This document shows positions 52,023-64,000 of a stretch of 64,000 nt of DNA, in pieces (the stretch's first letter is position 1; each line of letters starts with the position of its first letter). The notes beneath the pieces are model-generated. The model made no database searches and was not told the DNA's origin. It was given only the letters and a program-made list of their open reading frames with translations. The stretch is from Amylostereum areolatum. Its lineage: Eukaryota > Basidiomycota > Agaricomycetes > Russulales > Stereaceae. Both the position numbers and the translations under genes were made by a program. The stretch lies in assembly GCA_012932865.1 (NCBI GenBank), contig SAXG01000134.1:1-64000 (forward strand), in the 5' to 3' direction.

Positions 52023-53608
52023 ACCCTTGGGGGTCGCGGTAGTCTGCCACGGGCCCGCGTATCGACAAAATGCAATGGACGCGATTTTTCAAACATAATA
52101 TCTGCAGGACTAACTAACCCACGAAGATATGAACCCACCTCCGTCGGCCGAATACAATGTGGCTGAACTTTGCGTCGGGTAGTAGTCGCTTTCTCACTTC
52201 GGGCCTAGCCTGGGCCCTGGACTCCGACTCCTCTGGGACAGAGGCAGGCCCTAGTCTGCTTTTCTCCGCGACGCGCTTGTCGAGTGATAGGGGGAGCTCG
52301 CTGATTGGCTGAGAGGACTTATCGAGACAGGTTACCACAGAGAAATATTGTTTAGACTAACTGATCTGAGTTGACGACGAGACGCAAACCAAACGAGTTA
52401 ATGGCAGTCGAGACATCGACGGCTACTGGTACATTTACCTCTTTATTGTCATTCAACATGTTCCCGCCTTAGCTTAGAAAGTTCAAACAGAGACCGCGCT
52501 TTCCACGCGCGATAAACAAAAGTCGCAGTGTTCTTCGAGTCCTGGGAGCTTTCTTGGAGCTACCCTGGCTCATGATAAAACGGTAGCACGAGGCGACGCA
52601 AGGTGCGTATGCATATCCTACACAGCATCCTTTCGAGTAAAAAAGGCCAATCGAGTTGTGGATGCCTCGCTACTCGTGGTTGACTCGAAGGCCCACCGAC
52701 GCTACAGGTGTCAGCAGGCCTTCGAGATCCCTATACTTTCTCCACTGGATCCGCAGCGGATACACTGGCACTTCGTACCATGTCCCAAGGTCTCAACCCT
52801 CATCCACAACTTACAAAATACATGAAGCCTTTGGAAGAAGAATGATGGAGGAGCTGCCGAGGCCCGAGTCGGGAATACCATAGGTACATTTTCATCTTGT
52901 TGACTTGAGAGATTCAGCCTCTCGAGTCCGAGAATATGCCGACATACTTACATCGGAAGGCGTGGTGTACTACTGGACCCTACTCAGTAACTCAACTTGA
53001 GCTTGATCATGGTTCACTGGTTTATATTAGTGCTCCATTTTTATTTAAACTTCAAGCCTTGTGCTCCTCCCACATATGAGTTCTTTTCCATAATGAATCA
53101 GATTGGACTTGGAAGAAACCAACGTATTGTGCTCGGAGGGTGTTCAGCTCGACGCTTGTTGGACATTAGACAGATTCTGCTTTCCAGTGCACGTGACATG
53201 CCGAAGCTCGGCAATCACAATTCCCTCGCGCACTCGGTAACACCCACCGTAATGAAAGCAGACGCCAGATAAGAGGATCCTGAGCCTGAGAAGTGTTGAC
53301 GAAATATCTCGTCTGCCTTGGGGAGACTAGCAGGCCCTGGCGACTCGTCTCAGTCTCGCCCGCCTCTTGGACTCTACTCTAATAGCCCAGTCCAGCCCAG
53401 CCACACATCTCAAGCCGTTAAAGCACCTCGGACGTCGATGTTCCACAAGCTTCGTCCTACACCGCTCCAACATTCGTCTTCTGTTTCCATCGAACAGCAG
53501 TACGCTTTTGGACCTACGCCAAATGAGCCAGCCTGAGGTTCGTGAAATAAGTATTCTTCTTTTATCGTCTGGGACACACGTTGATTTTTCTTCTCCAGGG
53601 AATACCGA
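52023..53608. other. Intergenic region between F-box paralogues
   Basis: Several short frames of 60-90 codons occur, none with recognisable protein character. The 5' part of the second F-box gene may begin near 53300. Confidence 0.4.
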
Positions 53609-55319
53609 TTGCTCATAGCGCGGCGTTCACTGGATCTGCGGCCCATGAACTAGCGGCACATATCGAAGACCTTGAACTCGCGAAGATTAATGAATATATC
53701 TTGTCTGCATCGGCGCGACTGGAACTATCACGCCCCGACGACTTTTGCTCGCCCCGACGCTTTTGGTGGGCAGTCTGACCCTAGACCTTTGTCGAGGTAA
53801 CGCGTATCTGTCTTCTTCCGCGTAAGTAAGTGGACATTGACACTACGAAGTTTTTCTCTGGGTTTACAGGCAATGCTTATCCCCTTTGACATCCTCTTCA
53901 ATATCTTATCCACCATTGGCGACGGAGCGACGCTTTCCAGTCTCTCCAGAACGTGCAAGGCGCTTCATTATCACAGCGACCCCCACTTACTGGCACCTGG
54001 TCAAGTCTGCCTGAACAGACATGAGGACATCGTGTCCTTCTGTCGCTTCATGTTCTCGAAACACTCGTGGTCGCGCCGCTTCTCCCTCTTGCACGATTTG
54101 CAGATACTTCCCATGCTCAGCGGAAGTATAACAGAGATTACACTGCTCGTCGCCGCACTGCTCAAACATGCCACCGCGCTGCGAAAGCTTCAGACGGTGT
54201 ACCTTCTCAGCGAGTCCGATCCCGTCATTGTTGACGCGATCTGCTCCCACACCGGAATCAGAGACCTCTCGATGAGCGTCGAGTTGGAGAACGGCACCGA
54301 GGAGCTATCGACGTTCGTGTCCAAGCTCAAGTCTCCTATCGAGACGCTTGACCTCTCCATATTCTCGAACGAAGATACACCGGACCCTATGGTCGCGTTA
54401 TCGCCCATATCCGCATCGCTGAAAACGCTCAAGGTCGGCTCGGTCGATCTGCGAGGCGCTGTCGTCATATTCCCGAACGTGACGACCCTCCAGCTCGATA
54501 TCATTGCTATGAAGGACCTTCCTTCTCTATTCCTTCCCCAATCTCCATCGCCTAACATTCCACCACGCCACCGGAACGACGTTCGAGAAAGGGGATGGAA
54601 GGATACGCATGAACAACCAAGCCGCCCAAAGACGCTGGCAGCGGTGGATATCGTTGGACCTCCTCGAAGGCGCTTTACCGGCGTTATACGTGTTTGCAGT
54701 TGCCTGCGACGTCCAGCTGGTGAAGATAGCGGGGAGATTCACTCTGAATGCTCTCCCGAATTTGCATGCCGTCCTTCAAGACACGCGACCTTCCTCATTG
54801 ACGTTACACGACGTCGATGCACGCCAAGTACACGCACCCCTCATGGGCACACTTCTCCCTCCTGCCCTCAAGATATCCCGTTTAAACCTCGTAATCAGCT
54901 TTATATGGGAAGAAACCTGCGTTGATCTCGTCCTGGTAGGGAATCCTGCCTCATTTACTAGCCTTGACTATTGCCTGCTAACGAGGCTTCATTAGAGTCA
55001 ATTATACAACCACCTTGGCGACTATTCCATTTCCCAGTTAGACATCGAGCTGAGGTGCAAATTATGCCCTTGCCGTCGGCGAATAGGGGAAGAAGGGACA
55101 GCGAATTGCGATCCAAGCGTGCACGACAACCTATCCCTCAATGGTAATGTCCTTGTGGGCTTAGATCTGCACGTCGTGGCACATCATCTTTTCGAAAGGA
55201 TAGGGGGGACGCTAGAGACGTTGCAGCTTCAAGTGTATCGCATCAACCCTTATTCAACGAGTGAAGGGTCGTGGAAAGTGATCAGAGATGGAGAGACTCG
55301 TTCGTTGGTATCGGTGTAG
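53609..55319 (+). pseudogene. Second F-box/LRR-like gene, frameshifted
   Basis: Colinear with the 50263 gene. It has an N-terminal helix (EDLELAKINEYILSAS) near 53665, an intron ending TTTACAG near 53870, an F-box (IPFDILFNILSTIGDGATL...SRTCKALHYHSDPHL), LRR-like segments, the NNQAAQ block near 54610 and the last exon (55011-55319) after a GTAGGG...TTAG intron matching that of the first copy. Two breaks: near 53750, before the F-box exon, and a one-base shift near 54515-54530 that moves SFPNLHRLTF out of frame. Clearly a tandem duplicate in same orientation. It is either dead or makes a truncated F-box protein of about 250 residues. Confidence 0.65.
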
Positions 55320-55616
55320 GATATTGTGTTGTACACAACATTGGCCTATGTATGACAGCTTGTTCAGCATGATGTTGGCACATATGGCGTCCCAAACGCA
55401 TCGGTAGATATTGTTGAAACCCAACAACGAACGGTTCAAAAGCGACTCCTGCCATGATCGCAGGAGTACTACTCAGAAGCGACGGAATACGTTTCATTTT
55501 GGGGTCAAGGGCTTCGAGGGGCTTGCGATGGCAAATAAACAGAAATACAGTACATAGCGTAGCACGTACAGACAGGTCCAGAGAGCATCAAAAATGGAAA
55601 ACAACACGCAGCTCCA

Positions 55617-57450
55617 TTATTTGCAACGCTGAGCCACGATGGCTTTTCCATGTTCCTGTTGTGCGCGTTGTCGTTGAGTTACAGACAGGATGTGCAAGGT
55701 AAGATGAGAGCAAACGTACCTGCCATTCTTCTCGACTGATCCACAGCTGGTGGAACGTCCCCAGACTCGCTAGAATGCTCCCGCCGAGCCAGCCTCCAAA
55801 CCGACGCTCCGTAGGATTTCCGGGTGCGTGAATTTTGACTTGCTGTGGACCGAAAAGGGAGTAACGTGGGAGGGTGATTTAAGTGGCTTCAAACCGGTGA
55901 GAAGGGCAGAGGGTGTTACATACCTGCTGAAGATGACGCGAGAGCTCGTTGTTGAGTCTCTCTCCGAGACCGGCGAACAGGCTACCACCTCCGGAGAGGA
56001 CGATGTTGTTGAGCAGGACGCCTCGCATGTCTGGGTCGCAGGCGGAGAGCGCTTGCGTAATCAAGGCGGGGAGGGTACGAGGGAGATGTGGGTTCGATGC
56101 CTGGATCCGTAACGGACGTTAGACGTTTTAGAAGGAAGCGGAAGAAAAGAGGGGACAGACGGCAAGATCGCGTGAGTGCGTGAAGAAGAGCTCGCCGACT
56201 TGGAAACGTTCGGGACCGAAGTACGTGCTAAAGCCGGTGGCGAACTCGTATTGTTTTGGTGGGCGCGCAGCCGCTTGTCTGGCTAATATGAGGTCGTACT
56301 TTTGAAAAAAGGCCAGAAACAAGCTTACTGGTCGTTCCAACCTTGGTCGAGCACGCCTGCGACGCTCTGGATCCACTCTTCAACTTCGTGAGCCTCATAA
56401 TACGCCATCAGGCTAGAGGTGGTTTTTGCGACGCGGTCTTCGCGAAGGGTGAATATCGGCGCCCGGCCAGGATCCCCTGGCTACAATAGATACTGGTCAA
56501 CTAAGGCCCACAAAATGAGTGTTTTCGACCGCGCACCGTCCTGCTTGCGATGAGATGGTGGGAAAGAAGCTGAATGCCCGGGCGATTGTGCGTAGGGGTG
56601 GTAAGGATATGTCTTGCTTGTGCTTGAACTAGTTGGGGAAGAGCGGAATGGACGAGGCCTGACGAAAGTTGACCCGGCATTCAGTGATCAGCCATATGTC
56701 AAAGCTAACCAACCGAACCTTTCCTCAGGACAAACCCGTCGACCACAGGGGTTACGCTTGCGGTTGATTGACCGATGTCAATTACTAAGGCAGAGCCCTT
56801 TCCTGCTGCAAATCTATGAAAGCCTGCGCTATAAGGGTCGATTGATTAAGGCGGGGGAAGGAGACCTACGCGTTCAGCACACTGGTGTTGGCAATATAGA
56901 AGGCCGGCACTTGGAACTCTTCAAACATAATCTCCGCCAAGCGCTCGCGGTTCTCAGGCGTGTTCCATGCTGGCTCTGTCATAAGGACAGGGTGTTCCTC
57001 GGGCTGGCAGCGCATCACGTCGCGCAGGGCATGCGAGATAAGTGGCGGGATGGCGTCGAAGTCGCTGACTTAGGGAAGACACAGAGTCAGAGAGAGTGAG
57101 GTGCGCAAGATATCGACGGAGACGTACTAATTCCATGTTGTATGGGGTTCGCGATGTGCATGTCCGCCCGCCATATTGAAGGGCCGTGTTGGCCAATGAA
57201 CATCTTGGTTTCGGGCTTCGCAGGCGTTTCACCATCGTCTGCCATGGATATATCGGCATCGGGAGGCGGTTGTATGAAGCCGTGAGAGGTAGGTATAACG
57301 GCTTTCGGTGTATCGTCTCCTGCATAACCAGCGCGAACGGTCGAAGTTCCGATGTCCACAACGAGCGCGGATACTTCATCTAGAGAAACGTGAGCAGACA
57401 GTGTGTTGAGAAGGTTGAAATAGAACAGTACCTCCGCCGTATTGAACCAT
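55617..57450 (-). CDS. ARP4: Actin-related protein ARP4
   Basis: ATG 57450 opens a 19 nt exon joined at 57379 to give [17 protein letters not shown], the usual Arp4 start. Then come [17 protein letters not shown], an insert rich in acid and Pro, [22 protein letters not shown] (about 57000-56930), the second phosphate loop [70 protein letters not shown] and the C-terminus [18 protein letters not shown]. At least nine introns. One junction near 56315 does not fit GT-AG in phase (CAGTAAGC where CAGGTAAGC is expected), so a one-base loss there is possible. Arp4 is a nuclear actin-like subunit of NuA4, SWR1 and INO80 chromatin complexes. It is divergent from ERB1. Confidence 0.85.
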
Positions 57451-57685
57451 GGCGCTGGATGCGTAGATGTATGAGAGCTAAGTCGCGTTGCTTGGCTTGA
57501 GCTTGAACTGGAACTTGAAAGAATCGAGTTCACCGACGCGCTGCCCGATCCGATCGACATCGTGAGAGCATCACAATTGATGGTCACGTGCCATTTCTCC
57601 GCCGGGTCGTGAGAACACCGAAATTTGGGACGCGAAAGTTGCGTGAAGGCAGAACGCGACTGTTCTCGCATTCTATCCGTTCACC
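57451..57685. promoter_or_regulatory. 235 bp divergent promoter, ARP4/ERB1
   Basis: Start codons at 57450 (minus) and 57686 (plus). Pairing of a chromatin and a ribosome-assembly gene on one promoter region. Confidence 0.5.
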
Positions 57686-60342
57686 ATGGCCTCCACGCTC
57701 AGGACGTCCCACAAAAAGCGCAAGCAACTAGTTCCCGATGACTCTGAACAGAGTGATGCCGAGTCAATACCCGAATTTGGCCTCGAGATGCTTAGCGACG
57801 AAGAAGAAGGCAATGTTGGCCCAGACTCAGACGGAGAGGACATTGATGACTTTCCGGAAATCGACGCTCGCTCGGATAGTGACAAGGGTGATGCAACGGA
57901 CGGAGAGGTGGGGGGTGAGGATGAGGAAGAGAGCGAGGACGAAATCGAGGGCGAAGAGGACGGGGACGAAGATCTCAGTGCCGAGGAGGATACCGACGAC
58001 GACATGCAAATATTCCCAAAAGCAAAAACTATCATCTCGCACATTACTGGTCAGCCGAAGAAGGTCTACCCAGAGATTGAACCAGACTACGATTCCGATT
58101 CATCTACGGAAGATGTGCGTAAATTCTTTCTGTGCTCGCCCGTTTGACCATTATACGTCGTGCAGGCACCCAACCGCGTAGGCAATATACCGATGCACTG
58201 GTACGACGATCTGCCTCATGTCGGCTATGATGTTAATGGCAAGAAAGTTCTAAAACCCGCACGCGGTGACGAGCTCGACAAGTTTTTGCAGACTGTCGAT
58301 GACCCCTCTGCATGGTCTGTCTACATCTGCTCCATCTTGAGTTCCTTCCTGACTTCCGTGACCTCAGGACATCAGCCTTTGATAAGAACGTCCAAATGGA
58401 CAAACCCCTTACTGCCGAGGAGCTGGATATTATTCGGCGTCTTCAGGCTCACGAAAATCCGGATGCAAATTACAATCCATATGAACCAACGATCGAGTGG
58501 TTTACGGGGAAGGGGAAGGGGAAGGAGGAAATCATGCCTTTGTCTGCGGCCCCGGAACCCAAGAGGAGATGGGTGCCCAGTAAATGGGAAAAGCAGAAGG
58601 TATGTTCCCACTTGACCATCCAAGGCCAAATTACTAAAAGTTGGCTCCAGGTTATGAAAATTGTTCGTGCCATCCGTCAGGGCCGCATAGTACCCGCAAA
58701 ACCAAAAACCGCGTCTACCCGACTTCAATTCTACGCCATCTGGAATGAAGACCCATCCACCCATATCCCCCCTCTTCCTGCACCAAAGCCCCGCCTTCCC
58801 ACTCACGCCGAGTCATATAATCCGCCAGAGGAATACCTTCCAACAGAGGAAGAGCGGAAGGAATGGGAAGAGACCGAAAAGGAGGACCGCGAACGGAATT
58901 TCCTTCCGCAAAAATACCCCTCCCTCCGCCTTGTCCCTGCGTACGATCAGTTCATTCAGGAGCGATTTAGTCGTCAACTGGATCTCTACCTGGCCCCGCG
59001 CATACAACGTGCAAAGCTCAACATCGACCCTAACAGCCTTATCCCAAAGCTGCCCAGTCCCAGCAGTTTACGCCCCTTCCCCACTTATCGTTCGCTGCAG
59101 TTCCACCATACGAGAGGTCGGGTTCGTTGCTTAAGCGTCAGCCCAGATGACGCTTGGGTTGCCAGTGCTGACGAAGAGGGAATTGTCAGTCTGTGGGAAG
59201 TGAACGTCGGGCGAGAGGTAAAGCGCTGGACACTGGGTGAGCAGGTTGGATCCATCGAGTGGTGTCCACGAACAGATGTTAGCTTCTTCCTGGTCGGAAC
59301 GTAAGCTTTCTGGAAGTATTCCCCTCCGGAATCCTGTCTAACATCCTTGCAGTGAGGACAAGCTGCGGTTTATCCTTCCCCCCAATCTGCCTGCAGCAAT
59401 TCTTGTAGCGACTCAAAATCTTTTGGCACCCGCAACACTTCCCCCAGCTCCAGCGACACCATCTCCTGTGAAGTGGACAAATCCCCCGAACGCTCTCACA
59501 ACAGATGACCCTATCCTTACGATCGCTCTTCCACCTTCATCAGGCGTTCCTAAGAATATCGGCTGGCATCGTAAGGGCGACTATTTCTCCACAGTTGGTG
59601 AGTGATTTTTGCTTCCTGGTTCAACGTCAATACTTACTGTCCCTCAGCAAGTGGAGAAGGCCAGGGTGGCGTTTGGATTCACCAAATCTCGCGCCGGCAC
59701 TCGCAGGCACCGTTCAAGAAAATCAAGGGCTCTGTGCAGCTCGTTCTTTTCCATCCATCAAAACCCCACTTCTTCGTTGCGGTCCGTTTGTGTCTTCTGT
59801 TTTTTTTGCTGGTGCACAAATTAAGTCTCAACGATAGACACAACGATACGTTCGCGTGTACAACCTTGCGGAGCAGAAACTGTTGAAGACTCTGCAACCG
59901 GGAATTCGTTGGATCTCCTCCATGGACGTACATCCTTCTGGCGATCATCTTATCGTTGGTGGATACGACCGTAAACTATGTTGGTTTGATCTGGAACTCA
60001 GTGACAAGCCTTACAAAATTATGCGGTAAGTTCCTCTAGTCAGACCTTTCCCCTGCATAACTGACTTTCACTTTTAGCTATCACTCTCGGGCTATCCGTT
60101 CACTGCACTTCCATCCCACGTACCCCCTCTTTGCATCTTCATCCGACGATGGCTCTATCCAGATCTTCCACGCACGCGTGTACAGCGATCTGATGACCGA
60201 TCCTCTCGTTGTACCGCTGAAGATTCTCCGGGGACACAATGTCAAGGACGGCCTTGGCGTTTTACAGGTGAAGTGGGTCCCGCGGCAGCCGTGGCTGGTC
60301 AGTGCGGGTGCGGATAGCAGTGTTGCTGTATGGTCACCTTGA
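57686..60342 (+). CDS. ERB1: Ribosome biogenesis protein ERB1 (BOP1)
   Basis: Eight exons join without any indel: 57686-58114, 58166-58314, 58368-58599, 58651-59300, 59353-59597, 59648-59781, 59838-60025 and 60078-60342, for 763 residues. An acidic N-terminal tail (Asp/Glu/Ser, residues 20-120) precedes the BOP1NT domain ([49 protein letters not shown]) and then seven-bladed WD40 repeats ([73 protein letters not shown]). ERB1 forms the PeBoW complex with NOP7 and YTM1 in the nucleolus and is needed for 27S pre-rRNA processing and the 60S subunit. Confidence 0.95.
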
Positions 60343-60824
60343 TGGAGGGCAATCGCGATCGTACGTACGGTCGCATGCACCGTCTTTTTCTGCCAATGTT
60401 ATTCCTTCGATCCACTCCAGTGGAGCACATGTACCCAATACAGCAGTCGGAACCATCGGCGACGAAACTTGGTCGGTAATTGTGATCCGTCAGCTACTAA
60501 ATCAGCATGCTTGCCAGTTCCGCTGTCTGTTTCCACCATGGATACAATCGGTCCGTCGCCGTTCCACAATCCCAGGATCAAACGCCGCCACGAATGACAG
60601 ACTCTTTTTCTTCTGTCCATTCATCATTTTTCGCACGGGACACGCGGCTAACCTGCGCAGACGGCGGAACAGTGCGGGTTAGGGGGGGGAAGCTACAGTT
60701 CCGACATATTCACCCTCGTCATTGTCCAGCGAGTAAAAGGGATGCGCGGTGGTCTGCTTTGAGCGTTTATTTCTTCCCCTCACCGTGTTTACCTGGTTCT
60801 GGATTCGGGACCAGTAGTATTGAG

Positions 60825-62035
60825 ATGGTCAGTTGGACGGATCCAGCCCTTGAGGCGGCCAACATGCGTATGCTCTTCGCCTGCAGTTTCTCGACAAAAT
60901 ATTTCTGACGAAGCCAGGATCTAGGTGCTCTTGGGAACGTCGTCGCTGCATTTTTCAGTTTGTATGGCTGGGAGCTATTCCAGACGTGCGAATTCGAGTG
61001 GTCCTTGCTCAAGGGGCGGCGGAAGTTTCACTGGTCTTTGGTATGCCATGCATGCATCTCTCGTTCGCTATCCTTTTCTAAACATAATCATTGCAGGGTG
61101 AGCCACTTCCCCACGCCCGTGCGTAACCTTATTGTCTTACCCACCCCTCAGTTTTCTTCCTCGGCTGTCGATACACGACCTTTTGGGCGCTTTTTGCAAT
61201 GTCCGCTGCTCTCTTGTATTTCAGGGAAAGATGAGGTAGAGCTGAACATGACTTGTAGATTGGTCTTGGTTTCTACTCACCAGATGGTGTGTACTCATGC
61301 CCAGTACAATGACGATGCGTTGACGATGGGCTTCACAGGTCCATTGCGAGGCCGGTTTCATGCCGCTATCTGTGTGTTAAGGAACTCTCTGACATCATCT
61401 TCTACTCTAGGCGCTACATACATTCAGTGTGGTGTGTCTCCCCGACTCTCCCGTAGCTCTTCCCCCGTTTTCACGTTCGCAAAGGTCACGGGAAACTTCG
61501 CAGTTCTGACAGCGTCGACGTCCCTTATGTTAAGAACGTAAGTACCTACATGCCCGTTTGTCGTTGACTTCATGGCTAGAGTTTAATGAATAGGATACAC
61601 GGCTGGAGACGGCATGCGGTCGCTAACGTGCTAATCCTGGTGATGTGTCTCGTCCACTGGGGTCTCCTCCTGCGCGCGGGGTTCGCGACACGCGCTACCT
61701 GGAGCGCGAGTGACAGCGTCTGCGTTCTCACTACCACTGATTCCCCTTTCCTTCAGCTGGGTTTCTGGTCCAGTGAGCTTCCACTGCTTCTCCTTTGTAG
61801 ACGAATCCGCGCTAATGATACCTTTATCCCAGCGATGCTGTTCTATCTCGCCGTCGTGGCCCTGATGATTATACGGACCGCTAACTCTGACCTCCGGACC
61901 TTGCTGTTCACGGACGGATTGGCGTTCTACGCCGTGCCTGTGGTCGTCAATGTCCTCCCTGCGGTACGCGTTTTCGTGGCCGATTTTCTTTTGATAAACT
62001 CAGCTCAGGCCATCTACAGGTTTTTGGTGCACTGA
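60825..62035 (+). CDS. Fungal multi-pass membrane protein (DUF6533-like), partial model
   Basis: ATG 60825 is a plausible start. A first exon joins near 60840-60925 to GNVVAAFFSLYGWELFQTC, typical of basidiomycete seven-span proteins with the motif YGWELFQTC-x-FEW. Another exon near 61150-61230 gives FLGCRYTTFWALFAMSAALLY. The last exon (about 61590-62035) has further spans (NVLILVMCLVHWGLLLRAG, FIPAMLFYLAVVALMII) and ends at TGA 62035. The exon borders between 61030 and 61590 are uncertain and I could not make every junction keep phase, so decay is possible. This family is large in Agaricomycetes; role unknown. Confidence 0.5.
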
Positions 62036-62976
62036 ATCTGAACCGTACGCCACATGCATACTCTGCCTACATCGGTGTTTGCTGACCATTGTGCGTGTGT
62101 TCAGCTGTTATGGACATGTACGTGCGATTACCCTAGACGCTTGAACCCGCTTCTCTAACACCATCTACCCCCAAGCATCTTCGCCGTGAGCCAAAATCAA
62201 CCCCTCTTCTCATAGTCAGACCGTTGAACCTGCTCCTCCGCGTTTCGTAGATCCCGGCCTGCACCCTATCGTACGCTCCTTCCCGATATCCACGGGAACA
62301 GACTGACGAATATCGAGAAAGGACGATGACCGTGTGCCGCACCACCATCCACCTCCCAGAGCTAGCCTCACATGGTCCTGCACCCGCACAAGTGAGCATC
62401 TTGGGAAGCCTCCGCCGCACCCGAACGGCGAGCCGCCTTTCGTCACGTCCGCCCGAGATCATGATCAACAGAGAGCGGATCGTGAAAAGGGATGGGAGGT
62501 GAGCTCATGGCTTTTAAGCATAAGTAGGAGCATTTGCCGTGGCTAATTGGGATGGTGTGCGTTTGTCTGGGCGGCAGTCCAACTGTCAGTCGCTTCCCGG
62601 GACTAGGGAGGGACTCGACGCGCTTGTCGCTCAATTTGTGAACTGGGGGTTGACCGACTGGGGGCGCAAGTACATGGGTGTTCATTTTGCTTGGACTATG
62701 GACCTTTATTTAGGACGTTACGAGTGGATTTGTCTATACCCTTGGGATGCTGAAAGCGATCGTTCGTCGTTTATCTTCATGCTCCACCGACCGCGATGAG
62801 GGTCAACCCTGCGTGAACCAGGTTCAGAATAGATATCACAACACATTGACCATACAATCGAGGCGTGAGCGGACCCAGAACCAAACCGATGTTGCGTGCT
62901 ATGTATGTAGTCGAGGATACAAATGAAACGGATGAGACAAAAAAGTGGCGAGTCGAGTAGCCAGGAAAGAAACTCG
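62036..62976. other. Intergenic region
   Basis: One plus-strand frame of 86 codons (62539-62799, with WGLTDWGRKYMGVHFAWTMD) is the most protein-like item but has no recognised relatives. Otherwise nothing seen. Confidence 0.35.
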
Positions 62977-63626
62977 TCATCGACGCCGTTGCGATTTCCC
63001 CGATTTCCTGCGCGCAGCGACGAAGCCCTGCCCGTTCATCCCCCGCGCCTTCGGTCGCGGCGCCATCCCTTTCGACGCCCTCCACTGCTCCCGACGTGAC
63101 TCTCTCGGGCCGTGCGTCGAAACCTTGGTAGTCGACGATGGAGCGGTGCCGTCTACATCCATCGTATCTGCAGCCGAAAAAAATACTTGAGTGGGGGACT
63201 ATGGGAAGCGACGATACATGCGAACGGACCTGTTGTCGCTTCCGGTTGCTCTGCAGGGATGTCTTCTGCAAAGGAGGAAGGCAGAGGTCAGCGAGTGTGC
63301 TGCACATCGCTCGGTTCCGATCGTCGCAGGGAACGACCGTGGTGCGAAGCGGAGGCAAAAGGTGCACAGGAGCTGAAGAGCTCCATAGTGCCCGGATCGA
63401 CGTCCTGGGGATCGAGCAGTCCGAAGCACGCGAACCAGCACCAACCTGCGATATCGTCCCCGTCCTCGCTCCCTTCCTCTTGCTTGGGCGCCTCCTCCTC
63501 CGTGAGCGCGACCAGTTTTGCGTTGAGGCGCTGCAAACGAGCGGCCTCCGATGCGGCGTACACGCCCTCCTCGCGTTTTTTCGCGCGGAAGGACCGTTTG
63601 ACTTTTGAGCGCATTGATTTGGCCAT
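62977..63626 (-). CDS. Small basic nucleolar protein, DUF2423 type
   Basis: Three exons, 63626-63446, 63265-63230 and 63167-62977, join in phase to 135 residues. The N-terminus is the DUF2423 hallmark (MAKSMRSKVKRSFRAKKR, then ASEAARLQRLNAKL). A short acidic middle follows, then a C-terminus rich in basic residues (RREQWRASKGM, AARRKSGKSQRRR). The middle exon is only 36 nt. Members such as yeast YBL028C are nucleolar and co-purify with pre-60S particles; the role is otherwise open. Confidence 0.8.
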
Positions 63627-63861
63627 TGTTGTGTGTTTGCTTGCGTAGGGTTTTGTGGGTTTGTCTGGGGGTGATGGGGGTGCGGCGGGGGTGGTTGGGG
63701 GGAAGGAGAGGTGTGGTGGTACGTGCAGAAGGAATAAGGAAAAGGAGCTCGACTCGGATCGACTCGACGAAAAGCGAGTCGTCTGACTAAGCCCGTCCGC
63801 GCGCTTCACCCGTCGCGGCCTTTGACGCGACTCTTCCTCATCGCGAACAGCAACGTCCACC

Positions 63862-64000
63862 ATGCTCCCCCGATGCTTGCGAGCAGCGGCTAAAACCGTC
63901 TCCACCGCCAGGACAATGGCCACCGCCACCTTCGACTACCCATACTCCAAAGTCGCCATCATCCCGTCCGCACCCAAGGACCCCCCTCCTCCGGCTCTGC
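63862..64000 (+). CDS. 5' end of an unidentified gene, cut by window
   Basis: ATG 63862 in a CCACCATG context opens a frame to the window end. The first 20 residues are basic and hydroxylated without acids (RCLRAAAKTVSTARTM), resembling a mitochondrial targeting sequence; a second ATG is at codon 19. It is divergent from the DUF2423 gene (235 bp between starts). Too short to name. Confidence 0.5.
   Translation, partial: MLPRCLRAAAKTVSTARTMATATFDYPYSKVAIIPSAPKDPPPPAL

Overview
The window is genomic DNA from a filamentous basidiomycete, most likely an Agaricomycete. Host genes carry many 48-60 nt GT-AG introns. There is a tandem array of FunK1-type fungal protein kinases (a family expanded in mushroom-forming fungi), F-box/LRR genes and Ty3/Gypsy chromoviruses. 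No bacterial or organellar genes, rRNA, tRNA or CRISPR were seen.

Layout. 1-5.6 kb: a decayed eIF4A-like DEAD-box gene, an RRM protein, the ATP-synthase assembly factor FMC1, and a SIR2 gene cut off after its first two exons. 5.6-43.9 kb: a same-strand FunK1 array (copies A, B, a tail fragment D, and C; only C looks whole), split by a 27 kb nest of LTR retrotransposons (13096-40100). 44-64 kb: a conserved gene block: rhomboid protease and TRAPP subunit TRS20 (divergent pair), a disordered protein, an F-box/LRR gene and its frameshifted paralogue, ARP4 and ERB1 (divergent pair), a membrane protein, a DUF2423-type nucleolar protein, and the first codons of one more gene.

The nest can be read layer by layer. 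Element X (LTR-A, 579 bp LTRs at 13096-13674 and 39522-40100, target duplication ACAGG) entered the FunK1 array. A sister element E (510 bp LTRs at 28889-29398 and 36589-37098) landed in X's pol in opposite orientation, leaving GTTGA/TCAAC at the two junctions. Recombination between the inverted pol-to-3' arms then flipped the segment between them. A second family, LTR-B, added a complete 7.1 kb element (14112-21208, duplication GAAGA) and a solo LTR (30862-31281, duplication ACCTT).

The most unusual biology is in these elements. Both families have, 2 nt after the 5' LTR, a 10-11 nt site complementary to the predicted 5' end of their own RNA, as in Tf1-type self-priming. Both have long AUG-less open frames in phase with gag. 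Both join gag to pol at TTTTTGA. LTR-A also carries a cluster of extra genes where retroviruses keep env: a spliced zinc-knuckle ORF3, ORF4, and a small single-pass membrane protein directly before the polypurine tract.

Host genes outside the array (FMC1, rhomboid, TRS20, ERB1) splice cleanly with no indels, so the lesions in the helicase, kinase and F-box copies are more likely real decay than poor sequence.
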